A stretch of DNA of 64,000 nucleotides from Chamaea fasciata (taxonomy: Eukaryota; Chordata; Aves; Passeriformes; Sylviidae): contig JARCOQ010000005.1 of the NCBI GenBank assembly GCA_029207755.1, positions 54,029,563 through 54,093,562 of the forward strand. Direction: 5' to 3'. This document shows, in pieces, positions 30,901 through 42,500 of the stretch. Position numbers and translations under genes: made by a program. The notes under the pieces were generated by a model. That model made no database searches. It was given only the letters and a program-made list of their open reading frames with translations, and had not been told where the DNA came from. Each line of letters begins with the position of its first letter. Within the stretch, counting starts at the first letter, position 1.

Positions 30901-31977
30901 AAATTTTCAAAAGGTATTTATTTTTCCCTTAAATTATCTGTGCCTTTGTGACTCACAGCTCTAAATCAATTTATTTTTACTATGACTAGTGACTCCAAGT
31001 TGCTCCAGTTTTCAAACAAGTGTTTTTCAGAACCATCTCCTTGGAAATCTGTAAGGATTTGTCTGAATGCAGAACAAAGAACTCCAGGTTTGTCAATTCT
31101 ACTTCAGGGATCAAAATTTAAAAGACTCAGCTTCTCCCTTCAAAACTTTTTCTTGCCATGGTTCTATGGCAAGAAGGTGGTCACCTCACCCTTCCCAGAA
31201 ATCCAACCACTTCCAGGATGGCACATAGCACAGAGTTTATTTGTAAACAGGGACAGGAGGCAAAGTTTTGGGAAGGCATTGCAGCTACTGAGAGTGTTTG
31301 CCTTCACAAAAGAACTGTGGCTGTGTGTGGGCACATGTGAGCTCGTACTCTTGGAAGGAAGCAGCCTATAATTGGGTTATGGATCATAACACACTAAAAA
31401 ACTGTGGCACTTTGGGATGATGAGCTGTGCACCAAACACTCATTGTCAGTGCTGCCATTTCTCAGCTGATTCACCTGGAGGAGGCAGTGGCTCTGGCATG
31501 TAATCAATACCCTGAGTGAGAAAAGTAGAGGGAAGCTTGCTATAGCAGCAGGATCCCTTATTAGAAAGAACATAACCTATTCTTGTTCTTCGAGATGATC
31601 TAAAGGGCACAGGCTGCATATCCTGATGCTATAAGTGATAAAAAGATAATTTCTGACATTGAAGTTCAGTACTGAGGTGAGGGGGAAATGTTCTCGTGTG
31701 CTGGAGTTTTAACCAGTGGGGTCAAACTTACCTCACTGACTTGAGTCACGACCATGCCCTTACCCAAATATTTCCCTGGATATATAGGATACAGTCATTG
31801 TGCCCATGTATTTTTAACTGCTGGTAAGGACACCAGTGAGCCATGGCTTGCTCCTGAGAAGAAGGTGCAGCTGTCTTGTGTGTAGGTGGTCAGTGGACAT
31901 CAGCAAACACTGGTGCTGTCGAGGTATAAATCTCCAGAATTTATGACCTTTGTTTTGTGCTTATTCCCATTTCCTCT

Positions 31978-32165
31978 CGTTTTTTGGGGGTTTTTTTGTG
32001 TGTGTGTGTGGGGGGGGTTGTTTGTTTGGTTTTTTGTTGTTGTTTTGGTTTTGGTTTTGGGGGATTTTTGTGGGGTTTTTTTGTTTTGTTTTGGTTTGGT
32101 TTGGTTTGGTTTTTTTGTTTGTTTGTTTGTTCATTTTTTGGTTTTTGTTTTGGTTTTTTTCCTGT
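31978..32165 (+). repeat. T/G-only tract with TG repeat and G8 run
   Basis: The longest such tract, about 185 nt. It contains a (TG) run, then eight G in a row, then TTTTGG and TTTG units. Confidence 0.8.
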
Positions 32166-32754
32166 TAGTTTGGTAACTCTCTGGGAAATATATCCCACTT
32201 CTGTCTGGCACCTGAGCAGCACCTAGCACAGTGTACTTCTGGCTCCTACATGCTGCTCGAGCATCATAATAGGCTGTGAAATGTCACGGCAGATCCTGCA
32301 AAGTAGGAAATTACAAAGCATTTTGCATTTCATTTGCACTAAGTTGCATAGTAAGGCAAGCTTTCTACCAGTAGCAAAGTCAAATATAGATTGCCCTGGA
32401 AGGATGTTGATTTGTTATCAACTGAGAAACACAGAGAATAGATTACGCAACCCCTTTTTAGGACTCATGGCCCAACTGATCCTGCCCAGATACAAGGTTA
32501 TGACCCATACGACCTCTTAATATCTTCTTTTTGGGCTGCTTTTTTTGTGTTTCTGTGATCTTTCAAAGCTGACTCCGGACTTTAACCTCATATATCCCAC
32601 TCAGACTAAAGGAAAGTTTGTGTACAAGCTCCATATTTGCCCTGTAAAACCTATTGACCAAAACAACCCTATCTGCAATCCATCAATACATTTTATGCCA
32701 CACAGATATGTTTTCCAATGTTATTTATTTTCATAATAGACCTTAATTTACAGA

Positions 32755-32830
32755 CCCATAGAATAGTTTGGATTGGAAGACACCTTTAAAAGTCGTCTAG
32801 TCCACCCCTCTACAATAAGTAGGGATGTGT
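32755..32830 (-). mobile_element. CR1 LINE 3' tail
   Basis: CATAGAATAGTTTGGATTGG and GTCTAGTCCACCCC. A short antisense-type copy between SPX and the IRAG2-like gene. Confidence 0.75.
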
Positions 32831-34278
32831 TCAACTTCTCTGGGAAGGTGAATTATCATGGTGCAGCTCTGAAGGGAAGAGATACTCTCTGGTGTAAACC
32901 AGGTGCATGATTAGAGAGGCCATGAGTTGCTGGCCCAAATTCATTTAACTATTCTGTTGCACATTCAGCACCACAACATCTGTGGGTGCATTTCAAGCAC
33001 CGCAGATTTGCTGAAGAAGCTTTTTGTCTTTTCTCTGAACTGTATGAGAAGAATTGTGCTAAAAGCTGCTTGAATTACAGAACAAGATGCAGACAATCCA
33101 ATCTGTCAGAAATCATGTAAATGCCTCACACAAGAGGAGTAACAGTGACTTTGTGGAGCACTAATGTGTGAGCAATGCTGCAGCCAGGTCCAGGTTCTAC
33201 TGTTCTCGCAAGTGTTTGTGAAAGAGAAGCAGCTTCAAGAGATAATTATAAGTAAAATTTAAATATATTATATGGGGTGAGGGGTGTTTGAAAGCATCAG
33301 GAAAGAGTAGAAATCCACAAAATTTTGAAAGGTTCAAGCATCTCAGGAAGAGGTGTTACTTCTGAAGTTCAGTGAACCACAGGATGGCACAACAATTTTT
33401 TTTTTCCCCAGCAATGGATAAATCTGAGGCAAACACCAAGTGAAAAGACCAGCTGGAAAACAGTTTTTTCCAGTTTGCAGGCTGGAAAGGAGAAGTGGCC
33501 TTCTAAGCATGGGCATTTATGAGGTACTTTAGTGGGGGCTGTACAGCCCTTCAGACAGGCAGACTCTACTGCACGTCTTTTACTATTATAACTTAATACA
33601 AAAAAGAGGAATTAGTTAAGGGTCCTAATGACGTTTGTTTTTTTTTTTTCACAGAACCAAGGGCAGAGCTGACAGCTGACAGAGATACTATTTAATACAC
33701 TATCAGCTCAAGAGACTTCAACACTTCCTTCTTTTCCAAAGTGGTGAGAATGATGAAAAGTATACAGTCCCCAGATTCCCTGTTCTAACTCTCAGAAATT
33801 AGGAGAGATCTCCTCCTGCTTGAAATTTTGCTGTAGGTGGGAAAAGCAGGAAAGAACTGCTAGTAGAAGTGAGAAACATCTCAGGAACCAGAGTTTTGAC
33901 ACAGCAATAACCTATATCACAATATATTTTGCTGTATTAAACAATAATTAGAAAATCGGGGAGACTTTAGGTTGCATTGAAATTACAGGCAATTAATCTA
34001 ACGTGCAGGAGAGATGTGAGGGGAAAAAAGTAAAAAGGCCAGGAAGCAGGAGCATGATGCTCGATTAGAACCTGGTTGCAGCTGGTGGTCTCTCTCAGCT
34101 GAGGGCTGAGTGGCAACAACTGTACCTTGTAAAGCTGATTTTCCAGCGGAAGAGCCCTCTGCTCATTTAAACGCTGAAGTTCAGTGTGCCACTATTTTTC
34201 AGAGGAACGGCTAGAATAGCTGTGCTGTCTCCTTCAGAGAAGTTATTTTTTTGCATGCTAGTGTGAGTATAAGGTTTT

Positions 34279-34368
34279 GGGCTGTGTTTTTTGTTGTTTG
34301 GGTTTGGTGGGCTTTTTTGGTGGTGTTTTTTTTTTTGTTGGTTTGTTTTTTTTGGTTTTTTTTACTGG
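34279..34368 (+). repeat. T/G-only tract
   Basis: About 90 nt of T-runs with GG and GGG breaks, 1.6 kb before the first coding exon of the IRAG2-like gene. Confidence 0.75.
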
Positions 34369-35783
34369 TACATTACAGAAAAAATTTCAATGCCCTTTAA
34401 TGGAGTGTTACTTGTATCTGCTTGAAGATTCTTGTGCACTTAATGGACAATCCTAAACCTAATTGCAGTGGTATTTAAATTTTAATTTAAAGATAATTCA
34501 TCTATCTCTTTAGAGATAAGACACCTGTAATAATTCATCTCTAATATAGAAGACTACCTCCACTGCCTGGTGTTTATTTGAGGATTAAATTTTTTATAAG
34601 AGACATTGTTAGAATTTCTCTTCTTGAAAATTGCTCTGAGCTTCTTTTGTTCTTATTTTTTTGAAGTATTCTTGTGGATAAGGACGTGTTCATTAGAGTA
34701 AATGTTACTACTTGTAGAAATATTAGAAAAATAACCTTAAGTATTTTGCTTCTGTTCATATAAAACTGAATTGCTGCCATATAGGCAGCTTGTAATAAAC
34801 CACTTTAAAAAAACACTTAGTATTTATGTTTATTTCGATCTAGATTAAGAAATACTTATATACCATTTTATTCCTTGCTTTGAAAAATTATACGGGTGCT
34901 AAGTGCTAGTGAAGCCTGCTGCTATTTTGGGGGAAAGGAATTAATTTTTCTGCATAAAAAAAAAATCACTTAAAATCTGCTTCTTGGGAGCTTCACCCAG
35001 CTTCATTCAGTATGTTATTGTTATTTAATAATATGGCTCCATAATCTCAATGTCACTTCCAGTTGGAGTTGTTTCCCCTCTCATTTCTTCCCAATGATTT
35101 AGCTGCACTGGGGATGCCTGTCCTGGAGCTGTGTCCCAGGCCAGCTGAGGGCATCCCCCAGTGAACATTCTTGGCACTGGTATTTCAGCAGATGCTTCTT
35201 TGGAGGGCTGATAAGCTGTGGGTGAAGACCCCATTACCCCTTGGAAGCTCCTAGCTGATCAGCTCAGGTGGTTGTAAAGTGTAGGGTAGATATGGGTACC
35301 TCACTGGGAATGAGGATTTATCCCTGAAAAATGAACCTCCCATGCCTTAGTCACATACCAACATGCTCATCTTGTAGGAAATACCTTTTTAAATTTTGCC
35401 TGGGACAATAGATAATAAAAATACGCATGGGAGAAGGTGCCTCTGTTGGGCATATTTCTTATGTAATTCCCAGTGTGGCATCATGACAGCTGTAGCTGAT
35501 TAGTACAAGAATCTCTGGAGTTTGGAGGGTTTTTGTTCTTGTAGGCTCACAGAAATGCTGAAACTCTTGTTGGTCTCACTTTTTCTGCTTCCCCCTCTGC
35601 TACTCCTGATATAATTAAAGTGTTTCCTTCAACTTGAAAAGTCCTCTGTTAATTTGCAGGGTGTTCTTCAGGTTTTATTTTCATTCTCCCTCCCTGCTGT
35701 GGTTATGGTATTTAAGAATAAGCAGTGAGATTTCAGGAAGTATTTCTGTCTTTCTTCCCCAACTTTTCCACGTCAATTTCTAG

Positions 35784-35830
35784 TTCCCTGGACAACAGAA
35801 TGTCCTGGCTGAAGGTTTCTGTCACAGCTG
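35784..35830 (+). other. Possible 5' untranslated exon of the IRAG2-like gene
   Basis: A stretch bounded by TTTCTAG and the good donor CTG|GTAAGT, 125 nt before the first coding exon. Joined to that exon, the frame leading to ATG 35976 contains an upstream stop and no earlier ATG. Its own ATG would make a short upstream frame ending at TAA in the next exon. Confidence 0.3.
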
Positions 35831-35954
35831 GTAAGTGGAACAAGGGTTTTCAAACTCCTGGATGCCAAAGCTCCAAACTGTCTGCTGAATGGAAAATTTG
35901 GCATAAATATGTGTGTGTTGATCACACTGACTCTCATGTACCTATTCTTTCCAG

Positions 35955-36564
35955 ATATTTGGCAAGAGAAGGAAAATGGTGAAGTCTTTGGAACGTGGAG
36001 CTAAAAAACAGCACCACAACCCAGTGGACAGCATCTGCAGGAAAATCAAATCCATCCAAATGATGGACCAAGTCTCCAACCCAGCTTTGCAGATACCAAA
36101 ATTTCAGTCCCGGAACTTCGACAGCCCACAGAGCAATCCTAAAAAAAATCTGGAAGAAATACTGAAAGGGAGAACCTGCAGAAGCTGGGAGAGTACTTGT
36201 TCACCCTTGGTCAGCCCTGACAGTGACAGCATTTTGTCTGCAAACTCACCTGGTCTTGGGGCCACCTCTGACTCCTACTCTGCAGAAACCACTTTTTCAA
36301 TCCCTAAAAGCAGTGAGAGACCCAGCAGCTCATGGATGCCTCCCTATCCCGTGGAGAACTCTTCTCCATGCTGCTTTGGACCCAGGGAGGCCAATGCCCA
36401 GAACAAACCATGTGCTGTAGCAAATGCTGAACCTAAAGATGTGCGGCCCAAGCAGAAGCATCTGACATCAAGTCCAAATGTATATTTCTTCACATCTGAA
36501 AAAATGGCAGAAAGTGTTGTGGTCCGACCTCCTGTGCCAAAAACATTTCCTTCAAGTGAAAGAG
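35955..36564 (+). CDS. IRAG2: IRAG2-like exon 1 coding (start at 35976)
   Basis: The acceptor is TTCTTTCCAG, followed by 21 nt and an ATG at 35976 in good context (AAAATGG). The exon encodes 196 residues with segments NPVDSICRKIKSIQ, NPALQIPKFQSRNFDSPQ, SPNVYFFTSEK and ESVVVRPPVPK. It is rich in Ser and Pro and likely disordered. The frame stays open to the exon's 5' border, so an upstream coding exon cannot be excluded. The donor is AGAG|GTAAAC, phase 1. Confidence 0.8.
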
Positions 36565-39500
36565 GTAAACATCCTGAAGAAAAACACCCCCTAATTCAGA
36601 ATCCTACACATCTGAACATTCAGCCTATGCAGATGACATTTATTTACCATTTAAACTGGTAATAACACATTTTAGTAGCACTCAAATCTTACAAGATAGC
36701 AAAAAGAGCTGAGGCAGATCTTAAATTTTCTCTAAAAATATTGATGTGATTGTAAAAACTGAGGAATTAATAGGGCAAAACCTTTTTCAAATTTGTTATT
36801 TCATTTTTAGTTTGAGATATTTTAAACAGTTTAAGAGATTGAGATTATTATTTGGCTAGTACTATAGCATTTTTTTTAATAGTCAAATTTTATTTGGCTC
36901 TTAATTTAGCCTATGTTTTGTCTATTGGACTAATTTTGAAGATACATGAGTCTGGGTGTTGCTCTTTGTTTGGGGGCTTTTTTGTGGTTGGTTTGTTTGT
37001 TTTTCTTGTTGGGGGTTGTTTTAGGGATTGTTTTATTAATAAATTAATTCAAGTCTAACGATTTTTCTACAGTATATCTGGAGGGGGAGGGAAGAGATAC
37101 CTGGCCTCTTAAAATGTCCTGTTTCATAGATTCACTTCATGGAAAGAATAACCAAGTTTTTCCAAAAATACGTGTATAAAACTAGATGCATGGAGTACTT
37201 CCCAGCTCAGAGGCTCCAGCTATGACCAGTTCCTGCTCTTGTTTAGCAGTAAAAGCTCTGTTTTTATTGGAGGGGAAGCTGGTTAGTTGATTTTGTTGTT
37301 GCAGTCATCTGGAATGAAAGTCACCATGAGCAAATAAAGATGAGCAATAACAGTTTTATTCTTCCCAGGAGGGAGGCAGACTCCGGGGTACAAAGCTGAC
37401 AGTATATACAACGTGAGCTTGATCTGTGAAGAGGACCTGCTGACCACCATCTTCTGTGCATGTGACATCCACCACACAGGTTTGCCAGGGTTTTTTCCTT
37501 GATCTCTTTTGTTCTCCTCTCAACAGATTTCCAAGGTTCAGGAGAGATGTGTAAATGCCTGTGCCTCTTCTGCGTGGTGCCTGACCCTTCCTCTGCTGGT
37601 CTTTGCAGTGCTTTAGCACAGGGAAAAGACAGGAGCAACACATTTCTAGCAGTTACCCTTATTGCAAATGACTGTTTCTTTCTTTCGGCCTTTACCCCGT
37701 TAGAAACCTGGGAAACTTCAGAGCAAGAGACAATTCCTCCCAGTTCCACCTGACATGACTTAAAATCATAGATTCATGGAATGGTTTGGGTTGGAAGGGA
37801 CCTTAAATATCATCTAATTCTGTCCCCCTGCCATAGGCAGGTACACCTTCCCCTGTCCCTTGTTTCTCAGAGCCCCATCCAACCTGGCCTTGAGAACAAG
37901 GATTAGTATCATGTGTCCACTTTTATTCCTCTTAAACTGAAGTCCACAAAACTAGTAAAGTGGAATTTTATACAAAAAAAAACCCCAAAATCCACCACCA
38001 CAAAAAAGAACCTCAAACCAACAAAAAAGTGCTCCAAGCCACTTTTTTTTTCTCCAGATCACACTCCAACTGCAGGAATCTGTTGCTTGTCTACAGCTCT
38101 TGAGGGTAACTGGATACAATTCAGTTCAGTAGTGTAGCCATTTAGTTTTTTTTTATGGTGCCTTGCCAGGCTTTGCAGTCTGACCCCTGTTTCTGCTTTA
38201 GGAAAAGTGGCAGTGTCCAAGATAATTGATTATCTGAGACATACAACCAGCCGGGAATCAGAGGACAGTGGTCTTGAAGAGTTGTGTAACACGCTTGACC
38301 CGGAGCACAAAGATATCTCCATGGACCTGGAAACGTATCATGCCATCATGGGAGAGTGGATTGAAGACTGTAAGAGAAAATGGTAACAACATTTTAATAC
38401 ATCTCTCATAAGTCTTCTGTGGAAACAAGAAATTATAAACTTCCCCTGTGGCTCTGGAAAGAAAGGGGCACTGGGACACCATGTCCACAACGTTGGGTTT
38501 GGCTAAAGTTTTAGAAGTGTTACAAAGTTGGTAAGCAGCCCAGTGTCCTGCTGGTTTTGTGACCCTTGATGCTCCCTTCTTTCAGGGAAGAAGGTGCTAC
38601 TGAGGAATCATCAGCAAGCACAGAAGACTTGGAATTTCAAGCACCTAAAAACATCTCTGAAGGTGCAGAACACTTTGCTCTGTTTCTGTTCAGGAAAGCT
38701 CCACTTTCTTGCTCTATAACCAAAACTTCCACCTCTTTCAGCCAAGAAGATGCATGTCTGGATGAATGTTACATCAGGAAGCCTGGAGGCCCTTGGGGGC
38801 GATGTCTCTAAAGGAGACATGTGAGTCCACTTAAGCAATTCTTTCTCAGAATATAGTACTCCTAGCTTTGAACCGCTTGACAGAAATTCCAATAACCTTT
38901 ATTTTGGAACACTATCCTTGCAGATTTTAATGCTCATCTCAGTCTGCAGAAGCTCTTGATGCTGTCACCGCTTCTGCTAAGACTTGAAATAAAACCAGTT
39001 TTTTTTCCTACTGATTTCTTGGTGCTTCTGTGTCCATTTACCTTTTTAATCTGTGGTCAGATTTTTGTTGCGTCTTTCCCTGTTTTAACTGGTTCCTTCC
39101 CTCCATCAAATTCTTAGTTGTCTGACAATAAGAAGACAATATGTCCTGAAAATGTGGTCTTGGGTTTTGTTTGGGATCGCTTTTCTTATGATAGAGCATT
39201 TGTTGAGGGCTTTTTTGTAGCAGTAGTTAGTGATGTTTGTGGTTTGGACTCTGTTAATGGCAAAGCACTTAACAAAGAGCAGAAGTTCTATTTGCAGTTT
39301 ATGCCTAGTCAGAAATCCAACATTACTCTGTAATGCTTCCCTATAATTTCTCAGGATTTCAAAAGAACGATCCTCATTCAAGTTTTAGTTGAAAGCATAA
39401 AGTAGGGGGTGACTTGGGGGAAAAGAAAGGACCCGGAAATTACAGAGTAAATACAGAAGCATCATTAGTGGCCCAAGAGGTGATTAGCAAAATCTTAAAG

Positions 39501-42500
39501 CACTCTTGTGCAGACGTCCAGCTGTGACATCTTCTGACAGCAAACTCTAGTTGTAGGAAGCAGAAAAAGTACTTAAACCGAACTTCATGGTGCCCATAAA
39601 ACTGACTTGGAAATGCTCCATTATCTCTGTGCAGAGCAAATGTCTGGACACTGCAGCATCACAAGTGCTCTGTGGGCTCTCCTCTTACCTTCAGTCAGTG
39701 CAGTAGCATGTTTTAAAAGTCTGAAGTAGGTGAAATCACCTTTCTCACTCTTTCCTGGCTTTGTTACTCCCTGGGACAGGGAGACCTCTGACTTGATAAC
39801 CTGCATTGCGGACCTACAGTACAACAACCAGAAGCTTCAGGAAGAGAACAGCAAGCTGAAGCTTACCCTGGAAGCTGTGGATGAGACCAACAGCAAGCTC
39901 TTGGCAGACAACGACCATCTACATCAACAATTAAAAAGGTGGGGGACCCTGATGGCATCAGGCCTGCCATGGGCAGAGCTGTGGTCTTCCAGCCTTGCTT
40001 TCATGCTTTTCTCTTCACCATTGCTTCTTCACAGTGGCTTTCTTGACTTGTGCAATGTCTGTAAAGTTTAGCCCTCTTGCCTAATTGTTCTGCTCTGTCC
40101 TTCCTGGTTCTTATAAAATCATTCATCTCAGAGCCAGGTTCCTGCAGCGTGTGGTGGTGTGGGCGCACAGAGGGAGAATCTCAGGCTAAAGCATAAAACA
40201 AACAAAATAACAACAACATTAAAAAAAAGCATAATATTACCAAGGGAAGAGCCAAGAACTCTTGGAAGCCAAGAAGGCTTCAAATCCTGGACCACATTCT
40301 TGTTGCCAAGCAGAAATTAATGTCTAAAGTTACTTTGCTACTCATTTGATGGACTGAGGTGAGTTATGTTGCTTGTTCAGCCTTTCTGTAGCCTGAGGAC
40401 ATATCACTGCCGTAAGTACAAGCCCATCTTTCATTGTGTACATCTGGCTTAATTAATTACACTGTGATATAGTTTGGTCAGCTGCCAAGCTGTTTTCAGG
40501 GGAGATTAAGGCAAGAGTTCTGCAGGGTAGCTGGCATGGGACACGTGCCTTATGTGGGACCACCTGCTCTGGGATGCTCTGCAGGATCAAGTTAGCTTGG
40601 AAAAGGGCCTTGCCTGTTGCTTTAATACATGGTTTGGGGTTTATCAGATTAGGGTAAGAAAATGGTGCAGAGCTCATCCTTGAATACTGAACTGAAATAG
40701 TTTCCCCAACTGTAAACCATGAAGTGCTGTAAAGATGAGTTTGTGCTCAGGTAATTTGATATATTTCACTGTAACAAGTGAAATTTTTAATAGATTTAAC
40801 ATAGCTTTGTTTTCATTCACCTGTCTTGGAGGGGTTTCATCCTTTACTGTAAGAGTGGAAGGGAGTGATAAATAGGAAATAGAACCATGAGCTTTTGTTT
40901 CCTGGACACAAATGTTGGGCTTAAACTTGATTGTTGCTTTTCTGTTAAGTGTCTGTGGCAAAAAATAAGTCCCTGATGGCTTCTAAAAATACTTTATTTC
41001 CATCCTATCTAAACAACCGACATTAACTGGCTAAAGTTTCTCTGCATTTGCTTCCCCCTGTGCAGCATCCAGCACTCTGTGTTGAAAGCCAAATCCCTGG
41101 AAGAAGAGCTAGAGGAAGCAAGAAGCAACCTGAACCTGTCAGAAGAGAAGAGAGAGCAAATTCTCTGGCAGAACAAACAGCTTGTAGGTGCTCTTCCTTC
41201 TTGTTCCCCTTGTACAGCACCCCACACCTTGCTGTGACAGTGGTGGGGCTGCTGAGGCTGTTAGAATTCTGAAGACCTTCTCTGTACCTTCAGTGAAGGC
41301 TCATGAGCTGCACCAGCCTCAGCTCTCCCCTTTTTGTGTGCTCTCTGAAACAAAGGGATACAACACCACAGCTCTGGATGTGTTTGTGGTCTGTTGCTCT
41401 TTGATTGCTGAACTTTACATGCCACAACCAACTCTTCTGTTTTTCTCTTTTTCCATTATTTTTTTTCCCCCATAACTTGATCAGCAAAAAGAAAATCAGT
41501 CTCTCAACATCAAAGTTACTTCTCTCCAGGAAGAGGTAAAATAAATCATGATTTGACATGTTCTTGCCTAGCTGAAATTTACCACTAAGAAATGAAATGT
41601 TTTTCAGACTTTGAAGCCTTGCATGCTAATTAGGTTATCAAAATATCTAACATTTTAAAAGGCTGATTTCTCATAAAACTTTATATCTTGAGGCTGAACT
41701 GTGCTTCATATTTTCCACTTGCTGTGTAAGTAAGGATGTGAGGTTAGGGAAGCAGAGGGACAGAGACAAACTACTTCTCCCCCACCACCACCACCTTTTT
41801 TCCAAGATTTATAGGCAAATTCCATGTATTTCTGGTTCCCACAGCTATAAATACACAAACTCCATATTGAAACAATCTCCATCCAACACTTTATCATTTC
41901 ATTTTCACTACTGTTTTCCTCCCTTAAGATCCAAAGGAGGAATCTTGTAACACCAAAAATACATTAAAAAATAATTTTAAAATGCAGTGGGTGGGGTCTC
42001 CGCTCACAGATGGATCCATTGACACCGGCCAAGGACCTACAGGAATTTTTAAGGGAATGTAGCTCCATCAGCAGAGTATCCCTAGACTTGTTTTTTTATT
42101 TGGAGAAGAGCTGTTAATTTTTTTTTTAACTGCATCAGAGCAAATATTTTATAAGCTAGTTTTTATCAGGTGATATAATATTTTAATGCTTCCTTACAGA
42201 CTGTATTTCAGACTATTCAGGGGGCAATGGAGAAAGAGGTTAAATTAAATATAGTAAAGAGAAGAACCTTAAGGTCAGTCTTTCTGCAAAGCTCCTTAGT
42301 CCAAATAGCTATTAAACCACATCTTTCTGAAAAAAAAAATCTCATGCTGCAGGGCTGACTTTTCTTTGGCTTTCTGGTTCTCGTAGTGGTTATAAGTCAT
42401 AGTTTGAGGGGTTTTCTCTTTTACCAGTGCTCTGGGTAGGAAAAGGAGCAGAAGTTGTTTTGGTGGGGCAAACACATGCACTGTATGTGCAAAAATGCTG

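Larger units (their letters stand above)
28490..35954. other. Intergenic region between divergent SPX and IRAG2-like gene
   Basis: About 7 kb with no convincing exon on either strand. I looked for GOLT1B, the mammalian neighbour of SPX, and did not see its transmembrane segments. It holds T/G-only tracts at about 30845-30900, 31978-32165 and 34279-34368, and a CR1 tail at about 32755-32830. Promoters of both flanking genes must be near its ends or further away. Confidence 0.6.

Noticed and set aside
31886..32226. Hydrophobic Phe/Gly/Val/Leu-rich frames looking like membrane proteins, and Lys/Pro/Asn-rich frames on the other strand
   Set aside because: They are translations of a T/G-only tract, which gives Phe, Val, Gly, Leu, Cys and Trp codons in every frame. 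There is no gene evidence. The same holds at 1962-2175 and 23633-23938.
35976..36662. A single-exon 228-residue protein
   Set aside because: The last 32 residues run past a good donor (GAAAGAG|GTAAAC at 36564). Splicing there joins in phase to the EF-hand exon at 37369, so the frame beyond 36564 is intron.
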